DNA from: an uncultured Mycoplasmataceae bacterium
Lineage (GTDB): Bacteria > Bacillota_I > Bacilli_A > Mycoplasmatales > Hepatoplasmataceae
Assembly: GCA_947330515.1 (NCBI GenBank)
Contig: CAMZOE010000010.1
Coordinates: forward strand, 1-64,000
Length of the DNA: 64,000 nt
Direction of reading: 5' to 3'
Positions 1 through 18,607 of the stretch are shown piece by piece. The notes under the pieces were generated by a model, which saw nothing but the letters and a program-made list of their open reading frames with translations, was not told the origin of the DNA and did no database searches. The position numbers and the translations under genes are program-made. The stretch's first letter is position 1, and each line of letters begins with the position of its first letter.

Positions 1-1099
1 AAAAAAAATTAATTACAACATTAAATCATAAATACTATAATGGGATAATTTATCGCTGAAACAATAAATTTAAGAAAAAAGGAATTAATGGTTTAAAAGA
101 AGAACTTATTGGAAGACCTCCGAAAAAAGGAAAGAAAAATAAGGAAAAAGATCCTCATAAATAAGACAATTTTACAAAAGAAGAACTTAAAAGAATTCTA
201 GATATCTATGAAGATTTAATTGAAGATAAAGATACTAAAAAGAAATTTAATGCAATTTATCATGAGAAAATTATTTCAGTTTCTAAAATGTGTCAAGCTT
301 TAGAAGTTTCAAGATCTGGATATTATTCTTGAATTAAAAATGGAAAAAAAGCTAATTTTAAATTTGATGAAAATTTATTAAAAGCAATTGAAGAAATTTT
401 TTACAACAAAAGAACTAAATATGGATATAGAAGAATTCACGTTGAATACAACGTGAAAGAGGAATTTATCTCAATATAAACACTATTTATCGCTATTATA
501 AGCTTTTAGGTTTAAAAGCAACAATTAGACAAAAACGTAAAAATCGTGAACAAAAAGATTTAAATGCAAATTATAATGATTTAATAAAAAGAGATTTTAA
601 AGCAAATGTTCCATTTAAAAAGTTATTTACTGATGTAACATATATTAAAACAAAAAGTGGTTGAACTTATTTGAGTACTGTTTTAGATGGTTTTAATAAT
701 GAAATTGTAGGTTTTCATTACGGAAAAATTAATGATACAGATTAGTAATTAAAAGTATTTTAAAAGCAAATAATTCTGCAAAAAAATTAAATAATAGTTT
801 AAAAAAACAATTTTCCATTCAGATCATGGTATTCAATATAATTCATTTCAAATGAAAAAAATTAAAGAAAAATTAAATTTTATTCAACTATGAATAGAAA
901 AGGAAATTCACTAGACAATCGTCCGATTGAATATTTCTTTTCTATTTTAAAACAAGAATATTTAAAAGATTATTTTAATTCTTCATTCAAAGAAATTGAA
1001 AAACAAATTAATTTTGCGATTAAAGATTATAATAATAAAAGATTTCAAAGTAACTTAAAATATCTGACTCCTGTAGAATACAGAAATCAGATATTTTAA
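1..1099 (+). pseudogene. Degenerate IS3-family (IS150-like) transposase, truncated by window edge
   Basis: Translated segments match IS3 OrfA/OrfB (RPPKKGKKNKEKDP; KTKYGYRRIHVE; FKKLFTDVTYIKTKSGWTYLSTVLDG; NSLDNRPIEYFFSILKQEYL; YNNKRFQSNLKYLTPVEYR) but are split by an in-frame TAA (~162) and frameshifts near 450, 740 and 810-890. Confidence 0.88.
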
Positions 1100-1275
1100 A
1101 ATATTTTGATTGTCCACTTTTACTATGGCCGTTTAAAAATATAAATTATTTCCGAGCATTTTTTTATTATTAAAAAAGATTAAATTAAAAAATTTATTTT
1201 CATAATAATAAACAAAGTAACAAATTACATACAACAAACAATAAAGAAAATTAATATAATTAAATAGTTATAAAC

Positions 1276-4200
1276 TTATATTCTACTTTTAAAAGATTTA
1301 GCAAGTGAAGAAAATCAAATAATAATTATTATGATTAATAAAACTAAGAAATCTATAATAGAATACATCAATGTTGAATTAATCTGTGGAGAAGGTGGAA
1401 TAAGATTAATAGTAACTTTCGTTGTTTTTTTCATTTCTATTGATTCATAGAAATTATCATAAGTTATTTCTAGTTGATATTCAATTGTTTCTTCGGAAGA
1501 AACATCAATTTCTGTATCATTTAATTCACCAGAAAGATCACTTTTATTAACTTTATGAAACTTAGTACCATTTTTTAAAATTCAAATCTTTTTAATATCT
1601 TCAACTTTATCCTCTATATTTCAAGTTATTTTTACAGTATTATTATCAATTAAATTTGCATTAAAACCATTAATAATTGGAATTAAATCATTAGTTTTAA
1701 TTGTTTCAATATTTGAATTTATATTTAATGTTGAAGTAGAGTAAAAATCATCATAACTAATTATTAATTGATAACTATAGAATTCATTCATTTTTAGTTC
1801 TGAATCTTTATATGATCCACTAATTTCTTTTGTAGTAAATATCTTTTCATTATTTCTATAGATTGCAACTTCTGTTATAGAACTAGCATTGTCTAAAATA
1901 TCTCAAGTGATTTCTCCTTGATAATTAATTATTTCTGCTTTAAATGAAAAAATAGCCGGAATTAAATCTAAAGTTTTAACTGTCTTAATATCAGAAATCA
2001 AACTAAGTTTTGTGCCTTCATAAAAATCATTATAATTAATCATCATTTTATAACTATAACTTTTATTCATTGTTAATTCTGGATCACTTCAAGAACTTAT
2101 TAAATCTTTAGTTTTTGGATTATTAATCTCATGTATTTTTATTTCATTTTTATAAAAAATAATACTATCAATTGCAGAAGCATCATCACTTATATCTCAA
2201 GTAATTTCTGCTTGTTCATTTTTAAGACTTACATCAAAATTATTAATTATTGGAGTAATATTTGAAGTAACAACCTGAATAATATCTGAGCTAAGAACAA
2301 ATGTTTTTGTCTCATTGTAATAATCATTATAATTAATTACTAATTGATAATTATAGCTTTTATCCATCGTTAAATTAGTATCTTCAAAAGTACCACTTAA
2401 ACCATCAACATCTTTTATTAATTCACCATCCTTTAAAATAGTTCCTGAAGTAATAATATTTTTATCATCACTTACATCTCAAGTAATTGTAGTTTTAAAG
2501 TCATCAAGAGTGGCATTAAAACTATTAATTATTGGAATTATACCTTCTGTTGTAACTGTAACTCCAGAAGAGTAAAGTTGTAAAGAAGTTCCAGATGGAT
2601 TATATGGATCTTGATAATTAACAATCAAACTATAGTTATAAGTTTTATTTGATTCTAAATCATTATCATTGTAACTATTATCCAAATCTTCTTTGGCAAT
2701 CGTCTTAATTTCATCACCATTTCTTAATAATGAAATTGAAGTAATTGCTGTTGAATCATCTTTAATATCTCAATTAATTAAAATTGTTTTATCATTAAGA
2801 CTTGCATCGAACATATTAATTGTAGGGGTTATATTTTCAGTAGAAATATTCTTAATCTCGGAATTAAGGATTAATAAAGTACTTCCAGAACTATCATATA
2901 AATCATTATAAGTAATTTTTAATTGATAGTTATAAGTTTGATTTGTTTGTAGTTCTGTATCTTCAATATTATTATCTAAATCTGTAGCATCAATATCTTT
3001 TAAAACATTATTATCTTTTAATAGTTCAATTGAAGTAATAGTATTATTATCATCATTGATGTTCCAAGTTATCTTAGTTTTATTATCAATTAAAGTAGCA
3101 TCGAAACTATTTATTAATGGAGCGACGTTGTCAGTTGTAATTTCTTCAAATGAAGAATTAATTGTAACTTCAGTTCCATCATATCCACTAAGATATGTTA
3201 TTGATAATTGATAATGATAACTTGTATTCATTAGAAGATCATTATCTGTCCAACTATCAACTAATGCTGTTGTATCTTCAACATTATGAATTTCTTCACC
3301 ATTACGTAAAATTTTTAAAGAAATAATTGATGATTTTTCATCAGTAATATCTCAGTTAACAACTGTATTATAGTTATCAAAAGTTACATTAAAAGAATTA
3401 ATTATTGGTGCTACTTCTTCAGTAGAAATTGAAACAACTTCTGAAGAAGTATTATATGTTATATCATCATAAAAATTATGATAATCAATAACTATTTGAT
3501 AATTATAAGTTTTATTTTTATCTAAATCTTTATCTTCATAACTACCTGTTGTTTCTTCTTTTGCAATTTCTTTAATAACAAGACCATTTCTTTTTAAAGA
3601 GATAGTTTCAATAACATTTGCATCATCATTAATTTCTCAATTAATAGCAATTTTCGAAGTTAATAAATCAACTGAAAAAGAAGTAAAAGTAGGTTCTATG
3701 TTATTTATAGTGATTGAAACTTCTTTAGAAGAAACACTATTGATAATTGTTGAAACATCTACATAATATAATTTAAGTTGATAACTATAAGTGTCACCAA
3801 TATTTAATTCACTATCTTCTCATGTTCCTGTAGTTTCACTTAAATCAATATGGTGATAAACATTTAATGATTCACCTTTTTTTCCTTTTAAAATATTTGC
3901 TTGTAAAACAACACCCAAAGGATTAGAAAATTCTCAAGAAAGTTTAACTTTTCCATTAATTAATTTTGCATCAAAAGACTTAATGGTGGGAGTGACAAAA
4001 TTTATTTTTAAAATAGATAAATCTATATCAAAAACAAAATTTTGACCTTCTACTATAAGAGTTGTTTTGTTTGTATTCATTTCCTTAAATTCTTCTAGAG
4101 GAATTATTATTTTTCAAATATTTTCTTCTTGATTAACCTTTAGAAAAGAATCATCACTTATTTTATTTTTTAATTTTGCTCCAGTAATTAAATTAGAAGA

Positions 4201-5067
4201 ATCAATAAAAGATAATTCTATAGAATTATTTACTATTCTTTTAGTTAATTTAGTAACCGTTTCAAAAGAAAAATTATAAACTCATTTATCTGAATTGTTA
4301 TTTACTTTTGGACTAATAACAACAAAAAAATCTCAAATTTGAGGAACAAATAAATTTGTTATAAAAGTACCTTCTCCTTTTGTTTGAGAAGAAGAAAAAT
4401 TTAAAACTTCTTCATTTGTTATTTCATTTTTTAATGAAATTTTATCAATTTTTAAATTATTTAAATTTTCATTGTTATTGAAATTTAAATCATAAATAAA
4501 ATTAACATTAAAATAATCATCTTTTCCAATAGAAGTTACATTAACTTTCATCTCTGGATTAATTAAGTTTAATGGTGGAATTGAATAACTATTCATATCA
4601 CCATTTTTGTATATTAAAGCGAAATTAAATGTTTTTGTAAAATCCGCATTTGTTGTTAAAAAATTATTTGTCCCCGAAATAATTAAATTTGTTTGTTGTC
4701 TATTTCCAAACTGAGTAGAAATAGGTTCTAACTTTGCTTCTAAAAAACCATTATCAACTAATGATTGAAGATTTGTTGCATTATCAACACTTGCCCCAGT
4801 AAATGTATAAAAAGCTTCTTTGTGATTTTCATCACTTGAACTTTCATACGAAACAAGAACTTTAAATTGATCAAGAGAAAAAATATCATTATTGTTTTCA
4901 TTTCATTCAGTATGATAACTTCACGAATTTCCATCTCTATTTATTAAAAAATTTTCTAGTGTATTTGTAGTTTTAGATGTTTGCCATAAAAAACTATCAT
5001 TAGAAAAAAGTAATAAAAAAATAGCAACACTAGCAAAGAAAAAAAATATTCTTTGAATATGTTTCAT
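1276..5067 (-). CDS. Large surface protein: N-terminal TM/signal, nine ~97-aa FN3-like repeats, C-terminal TM; Mvsp-like
   Basis: ORF fragments 2479-2685, 2770-3231 and 4333-4596 are in one frame once TGA=Trp; 1264 codons from ATG at 5067 (AGGAGG-like SD upstream) to TAA at 1276. Recurring xxITWxIxDD...D.xLxxNxTYNYQLxITYxD unit. Confidence 0.85.
1395..3995 (-). repeat. Nine tandem ~290-bp (~97 aa) protein-domain repeats within the surface protein gene
   Basis: The motif Y-[NSH]-Y-[QKS]-[LMI]-x-[IVL]-x-Y recurs near 1470, 1765, 2050, 2345, 2630, 2925, 3210, 3500 and 3790. Confidence 0.85.
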
Positions 5068-5165
5068 TTAAATAAATCCTCCAAAATTATATTAATACAT
5101 ACCAACAGTATTAATACATAAAAAACCAGTTTAAAACTATTATATCAAATGAAAGTTTTTTGGAA

Positions 5166-5195
5166 TAAAAAAAATATCGCTCATGCGATATTTTA
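5166..5195 (-). terminator. Rho-independent terminator downstream of rpoC
   Basis: Minus strand AATATCGC-ATGA-GCGATATT followed by a T-run. Confidence 0.75.
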
Positions 5196-5211
5196 TTTTT
5201 TTTAGAAGTAA

Positions 5212-9120
<3,909 letters not shown>

Positions 9121-9135
9121 TTTTTCTCCCGCTCA

Positions 9136-12702
<3,567 letters not shown>

Positions 12703-12737
12703 TTAGCGTTTTCCTTCAGTTTTTTATAATGAATAAA

Positions 12738-12767
12738 AAGACGATTTTTAAAAGTAAAAATCATCTT
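12738..12767 (-). terminator. Terminator/attenuator-like hairpin between rplL and rpoB
   Basis: Minus-strand AAGATGATTTTT-ACTTTT-AAAAATCGTCTT then TTTATT; 12-bp stem with one G-U pair. Confidence 0.55.
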
Positions 12768-12784
12768 ATTATTTAATTAGTTAA

Positions 12785-13132
12785 TTATTCAGCAGATACT
12801 TCTGCTCCAGCTGCTACAAATAAATCTGTTAATTCTTTTACACGATCTTCTGAAGCTTCTTCTTCAATGATTGCTGGTAATTCTTCAACGAATTTTTTCG
12901 CTTCCATAAGCCCAAGTCCTTTTAATTCACGTACAACTTTAATTACTGCAATTTTTGTTGATCCTACGTTAACTAGTTTAACTGTTTTTTCTGAACTTCC
13001 AGTTGCTTCTGCTGCTGCTGCCATTGGTGCTGCTGCAGTAACTCCAAATTCTTCTTCGATTGCTTTAATAAGTTCATTAAGTTCAGTAACTTTCATGCCT
13101 TTAATGGCTTCTAATATTTTTGAAATATCCAT
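12785..13132 (-). CDS. rplL: 50S ribosomal protein L7/L12
   Basis: MDISKILEAIKGMKVTELNELIKAIEEEFGV...GLMEAKKFVEELP. Confidence 0.97.
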   Translation of the reverse strand: MDISKILEAIKGMKVTELNELIKAIEEEFGVTAAAPMAAAAEATGSSEKTVKLVNVGSTKIAVIKVVRELKGLGLMEAKKFVEELPAIIEEEASEDRVKELTDLFVAAGAEVSAE

Positions 13133-13203
13133 AATATTTTCTCCTTTTTTATAGAAATTTAAATTTAAATTTAAATATTTGTTTATTTTATTATTCTAAA
13201 AGA

Positions 13204-13695
13204 TTATTCACTTTTAGTTGAATCTATTTGTGAAATTAAGTATGCAAGATTTCTCATAGGTGCTTGCAATACTGATAATAGCATTGAAAGAAGATCATTT
13301 TTTGGTGGTAGTGAAGCAATTTCTCTTAATGCTTCTCCATCATAATAATTACCTTCTATGTAACCTGCAACAAATTCAATAGCGTCATTGTTCTTTGAAA
13401 GATTATAAATTCTTTTCATTGAATCAATAGAATCATTATTTAAAAATAAAAATGCATTAGGACCGATTAATTTTTCATTAATTGCTTCCATTCCTTTATT
13501 TTCAAATGCAATTTTAGCAAGACGATTTTTATAAATTTTATTAACATCGTTGTTTCTAACAAAATCTTTTCTTACTTCTGCCATTAAATTAGAATCAAGG
13601 TTATGATATTTTCAAACAACTACTGAAAGTGAATTTTCAATATTTGTTTCAATTTCACTAACAATATCTTTTTTTATTTCTTTGTTAGTTTTCAT
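13204..13695 (-). CDS. rplJ: 50S ribosomal protein L10
   Basis: Full ORF through one TGA (VVVWKYHNLDSNLMAEVRK); 164 codons, immediately before rplL. Confidence 0.93.
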
Positions 13696-13734
13696 GTTTT
13701 AACCTCATTAAAAGTTGATTATCATATTTTTATA

Positions 13735-13800
13735 TATTTTACAACCTTGGTAGCCATTACGTTTTAAAACTAGCTACTGTCTTTAGTGTTATAGACAATT
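13735..13800 (-). promoter_or_regulatory. Ribosomal protein L10 leader (autoregulatory RNA)
   Basis: Minus strand 5'-AGACAGTAGCTAG...AATGGCTACCAAGGTTG between rplA and rplJ; position and motif resemble the Firmicute L10 leader. Confidence 0.6.
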
Positions 13801-13811
13801 ATTTTTTATTA

Positions 13812-14489
13812 CTATTTAATTCTAGTAATTTTAATTCCAGGAGACATTGCTGTAGAAATAGTGATTGATTTGATATAATCACCTTTTACTGAAGCAGGTC
13901 TTTTTGAAATTAATGTTTGATAAAGAATATTGAAGTTTTCAATAATATCTTTATTTTCAAATGATTTTTTACCGATTATAACGTTGATATTTCCTTCTTT
14001 ATCAGTTCTATATTCTATTTGACCTTTAATAATGTCATCAATTGCTTGTTCTAAATTAGTAGTTACTGTTCCTAATTTTGGATTAGGCATTAATCCTTTA
14101 GGACCAAGTATTTTACCATATTTAGCAAATTCTGACATTAGGTCTGGTGTTGTAACAATAAAGTCAAAATCAAATCAGTTTTCTTTTTTAATTTTTTCTA
14201 ATTGTTCTAATCCACCAACATAGTTTGCTTTTGAAGCTGAAGCTTTATCTTCATCTTTTACAATTGCAAGAACTTTTGATATTTTTCCAGAACCATTAGG
14301 AAGAACTAAGCTTCCTCTAATTTGTTGGTCTGCATGTCTTGGATCTACGTTTAAGTTAAATGAAAGTTGGATTGAAGAATCAAAATTTTCTGTTGAGATT
14401 TTTTTTAATAATTCAAGTCCTTCTGCAAATTCATAAGAAGGTTTTGTGATTTGTTCTAGTGAACTTTTATATTTTTTTGAATAAAACAT
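13812..14489 (-). CDS. rplA: 50S ribosomal protein L1
   Basis: GKILGPKGLMPNPKLGTVT; 226 codons through one TGA. Confidence 0.96.
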
Positions 14490-14902
14490 TAATCAACCAC
14501 CTTAATTCCCATATTTTTTGCTGTTCCTTTAATCGAATTCATTGCTGATTCAATTTTAGAAGTATTTAGATCTTTCATTTTATATTCGGCAATTTCTTTT
14601 ACTTGTGCAAGTGTCACTTGTCCTGCTTCTTCAGTTAATGAATTTGAAGCACCTTTTGAAACTTTAGCTGCTTTTTTTAATAAAGAAGATGCCGGAACTG
14701 TTTTTAATTCAAAATTGAATGATCTATCGTCATATGCTGTAATTACAACAGGAACAATATCACCACTTAATTCACGAGTTGCATCGTTATATTGTCTTGT
14801 GAAACCAACCATATCAATACCTAATGATGCTAGGTCTGGACCTGGTTTAGCTTGTCCTGCTTGGAATTGTAATTTAGCAATTCTAGTAATCTTTTTTGCC
14901 AT
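14489..14902 (-). CDS. rplK: 50S ribosomal protein L11
   Basis: AKLQFQAGQAKPGPDLASLGIDMVGFTRQYNDAT. Confidence 0.96.
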   Translation of the reverse strand: MAKKITRIAKLQFQAGQAKPGPDLASLGIDMVGFTRQYNDATRELSGDIVPVVITAYDDRSFNFELKTVPASSLLKKAAKVSKGASNSLTEEAGQVTLAQVKEIAEYKMKDLNTSKIESAMNSIKGTAKNMGIKVVD

Positions 14903-15008
14903 ATATGAAATTCCTTTTCTTAATTTTTTTATATTTTTATTTTGTCTAATTGTCTAAACACTTTTATTATAACATAATTTATATGTTTATAATTTTTTAT
15001 AAATTAAT

Positions 15009-15578
15009 TTATTTTACTTTTTTAACAACATCTTTAATAAATAAAGTTATTGGAGTTGTTCTACCAAAAAAATCAATTTCTACAGTTACGTTTTGGTTTT
15101 CTAAATCGATATTAATTACTTTTCCTTCTTTTTCACTAAAGTTTTCATTATTAACAATTACTCATTCACCAATTTCATAATTAGTTTTGAAAACTTTATG
15201 AGAATCCATAACTGGAACTTCAGTGATATCTTTAGAAGCTTCGATTCTTTTTAAAATTGTTTGGATTTGTTTTTCTGGAATAGGAGTTGGTTTAGTTCTT
15301 TGTCCACTTGAACCAACAATTCCTGTAACATATTGAGTATTTCTAATTACATATCAAGAAGCATCACTCATTATTACTTTAACAAAAATATATCCTGGAA
15401 AAATAATTTTGTATTTTTCTTTTCCAGTTTTTGTTAATTTTTTTTCTAATGGTAAAAAAACTTCTTCAATTGCAAAAGATTCCTCATCAAAAATTCTATT
15501 TTCTAATGACTCTTTAACTTTTTGTTCATGGTTTGAAACAACTTGAACAATATATCATTTTGGATCGTTTATACTCAT
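15009..15578 (-). CDS. nusG: Transcription antitermination protein NusG
   Basis: MSINDPKWYIVQVVSNHEQKVKESL...PGYIFVKV...GEWVIVNNENFSEKEGKV (TGA=Trp); 190 codons. Confidence 0.93.
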
Positions 15579-15632
15579 ATTAATTGTATTTTCTCTTTCA
15601 TTTATTTTATATTAATTTTTTTATTTTTTTTG

Positions 15633-15809
15633 CTAACCAATAGCATTGAAAATCGCAACTACCGCAGTTGTAAACCCAAAGATAATTAAAGTTAGAATAG
15701 TGATAAAAACAATTGTTAATAAAAAAGTTTTTAATGCACTAGAAGAAGAAGTTCATTTAACTCTTCTTCTTTCTTTATTTATTTTTTTTGCTAATGTATC
15801 TTTTTTCAT
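15633..15809 (-). CDS. secE: Preprotein translocase subunit SecE
   Basis: 59-codon ORF MKKDTLAKKINKERRRVKWTSSSSALKTFLLTIVFITILTLIIFGF...; single TM helix, between nusG and rpmG. Confidence 0.8.
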
Positions 15810-15811
15810 AA

Positions 15812-15958
15812 TTACCTCGTTTCTATATGCATGGTATGTTTGTTACAATGTTTACAAAATTTTTTTTGTTCAATTTTATAAGTGCGGTTTTCTTTAACGT
15901 ATGGAGTGTAATTCCTTGAAAGGCATTCACTACAAATTAAAATAATTTTTTTACTCAT
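15812..15958 (-). CDS. rpmG: 50S ribosomal protein L33
   Basis: MSKKIILICSECLSRNYTPYVKENRTYKIEQKKFCKHCNKHTMHIETR. Confidence 0.9.
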   Translation of the reverse strand: MSKKIILICSECLSRNYTPYVKENRTYKIEQKKFCKHCNKHTMHIETR

Positions 15959-16004
15959 ATAAAAATTATACTTTATAAATTTTATTTAAGAAAAAAAAGA
16001 AAAT

Positions 16005-16030
16005 AAAAAAACATTCTTTAAGAATGTTTT
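16005..16030 (-). terminator. Terminator downstream of sigma-factor gene
   Basis: Minus strand AAACATTC-TTAA-AGAATGTTT followed by TTTTATTTT. Confidence 0.65.
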
Positions 16031-16039
16031 TAAAATTTT

Positions 16040-16615
16040 TTAACCTTTTTTTATATAATACTTATTCATTTTATTTTTAACTCTTGCCATACAAGCATAC
16101 ACAGAAGTAATGTTTTTATCCATTTTCTTCGCAATAGTACTTGGTGATAATTCATCGCATACTGTTAATATAGTTATTGTTTTTTCCATATAAGTTAAAA
16201 AATTTAAAGAGTTAATTATTTTTTCAATATCATCAATACTGTAATCTTCCTCTTCAGCTTTATAAAGAAAATTATTATCTTCTGGGAATTGGAAATTATT
16301 CATCATTGTATTGTTTTTAGTGAAAAAACTTTTAACATAATTAGATAAATAGTATTTTAAAAATAACTGAATATATTTTGGAAAAGATTTTTCCGAATCT
16401 AATTTATATTTTTTTGTTAAGTTTTCAAAAATGTAAATTGAATAATTGTATAAATCAAAAAATTCAAATGGTGAATATGGATATTTTTTGATATAAGTTC
16501 ATACTACAGATCTTAAAAGATTTTCATATTTTAAGATTAATATTTTTAATGCTTTTTCGTTATTACCACTTTGTACTTCTAAGACTAATTGTTTTTCTTC
16601 TTCGTTACTAAACAT
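16040..16615 (-). CDS. SigH-like alternative RNA polymerase sigma factor
   Basis: 192 codons; region-2-like LVLEVQSGNNEKALKILILKYENLLRSVVWTYI and region-4-like FLTYMEKTITILTVCDELSPSTIAKKMDKNITSVYACMARVKNKMNKYY; sits between rlmB and rpmG as sigH does in Bacillus. Confidence 0.75.
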
Positions 16616-16632
16616 TAGTTTTCCTTAGTTTT

Positions 16633-17328
16633 TTAATTTTTTATTTTAAGTTCGTAAAGTACTATCGCTGTTGAAACTGAAACATTTAATGATTCAACCA
16701 ATGAATTCATTGGTATAAATGCGGTAAAATCCATCTCTTTTAAAATTCCAGGTCTAATTCCTTTTCCTTCTGAACCCATAACAATAACATATTTAGTTTT
16801 TTTATCTAAGTCACTTATTTTTGTATTACCTTTAGTATCTAAACCTAAAAATCAATAACCATTTTGTTTAAGATTTTTAATAATGTTTTGAACTGAAGTA
16901 ACAATAGATATTTTCACTAAAAATGTATTTCCTGCACTTGTTTTATGAACAGTAGGAGTAATAATTGCAGAATTACTCTTAGGTAAAATAATATGTTTTA
17001 CACCAAAAGCAATTGCGCTTCTAATAATTGCTCCTAAATTATGTGGGTCCTGAATTTGATCTAAAAATAATATAGTTTCTGGATTATCATTAAGTATTTC
17101 TTTAATATCATAATATTTATAGGGTTCAATTAGAGCAATAATATTTTGTTTGTCATTTGGAAGACGTTTTTCATCTTGAAAATCATCTATAGGAAATATT
17201 GGAATATTTCTTTCTCTTGCTAATTCCATTATTGGATGATTTTCTCTTAGCTTTGAAAAGATCTTCTTTACTTTTGTATGTTTTAGTGCCATTTCCACAA
17301 CATTAGCACCATATATAATATCTAACAT
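16633..17328 (-). CDS. rlmB: 23S rRNA 2'-O-methyltransferase RlmB / SpoU family
   Basis: IYGANVVEMALKH...ILFLDQIQDPHNLGAIIRSAIAFGVKHIILPK; 232 codons. Confidence 0.92.
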
Positions 17329-17353
17329 TTTTCTCTCTTTTCTACTTTTAATT

Positions 17354-18607
17354 TTATTGGAAAATGTTTATTAATTTACAAATAAATAAAAATTCTTGAT
17401 AATTAATTAAAATTTCCGTTTTATTTTTGTTTTTTTCTTTTAAATCTTTATTAATTTTTTTAATTAATTTAATTAAAATTGAATGGTTATTTTGCATTGA
17501 AAAGTCTTTTGCAAGGTATTCAAGAAATTGATTTGCAAAAAAATATTTTTTTTTATTTTTTCTAATTGTTAAAAAATCAATTGTTTGAATTTCATCAATT
17601 GATAAATAATTTAAAACATTATTTTTTAAATTATTCATTTTATTTAAAAGTTTTTCATACTCTTGAAGAATATCATCATTGAAATTCAACGGTTTTTTGT
17701 AATTGGAGAACAATATAAAAAGCTTAATAACATCAACATCATATTCTTTTAACAGTGTACTAATATAGAAAAAATTTCCTTTTGATTTAGACATTTTTTC
17801 ATTATTAACCATTACATGACCTACATAAGAATATATTTTTGCAAGCTCTTTTTTGGTAACTATTTTAAATTGAGAACGTTCATTTTCATGATGGGGAAAC
17901 TTTAAATCAATTCCCCCTCCATGAATAGAGATAGTTTGTTTATCAAAAAGATCATAAATGAAAAAAGAACATTCACTATGTCATCCCGGTCTACCTTTAC
18001 CTCAAGGAGAATCATATTTAATTCCTTTTGTAGTTTTTTTTCAAAGAACAAAATCTTCTTCATTTTTTTTTATTTTAGTTATATTTTTTTCTGAAATTTT
18101 ATTTTGTTCTATCTTAATCTTTGAAAGAGAACCATAATCATCAAGTGAAGAAACATCGAAAAAAAGATTATCATCATTATAATAACCACCATCATTAGTA
18201 ATAATTTCTTGTAAAAATTGTTGAATTTTTTCAATATTTTCTGAAACTCTAGGAAAATTATTTGGTTTTCTTAAATTAAAAATTTCAAATAAATTTAAAA
18301 ATTTATTTGCAAAAAAAGTAGCATATTCTATTTCATCAAGAAAATCATTATTATGAGTTTTAGTTTCTTGAAAACGTTGAATAATTTTATCATCAATATC
18401 AGTAATGTTCATCACATACTTTACATTAAATCCAAATGTTTCATATGTTCTTACTACTAAATCATAAAAAAGTATTGGACGTAAATTGCCTATATGAAGT
18501 TCATCATATACTGTTGGTCCACAAACATAAATATTTATAATTTCTTCGTTGATGATTTGATTAGAATTACTTTTTGCGTCGAAAAGTTTTATTGGTAAAT
18601 GATCCAT
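17354..18607 (-). CDS. cysS: Cysteinyl-tRNA synthetase
   Basis: YVCGPTVYDELHIGNLRPILFYDLVVR and KMSKSKGNF; 418 codons through TGA. Confidence 0.96.

Noticed and set aside
1395-3995. Regular ~290-bp spacing considered as CRISPR or intergenic repeat array
   Set aside because: Repeats are diverged, long and coding; they encode FN3-like protein domains without unique spacers.
2770-4596. Short ORFs suggesting several small genes or a frameshifted pseudogene
   Set aside because: All are in one frame and separated only by TGA, read as Trp; it is one intact 1264-codon gene.
12867-13154. Plus-strand 95-aa ORF opposite rplL
   Set aside because: Shadow ORF antisense to a conserved ribosomal protein gene.
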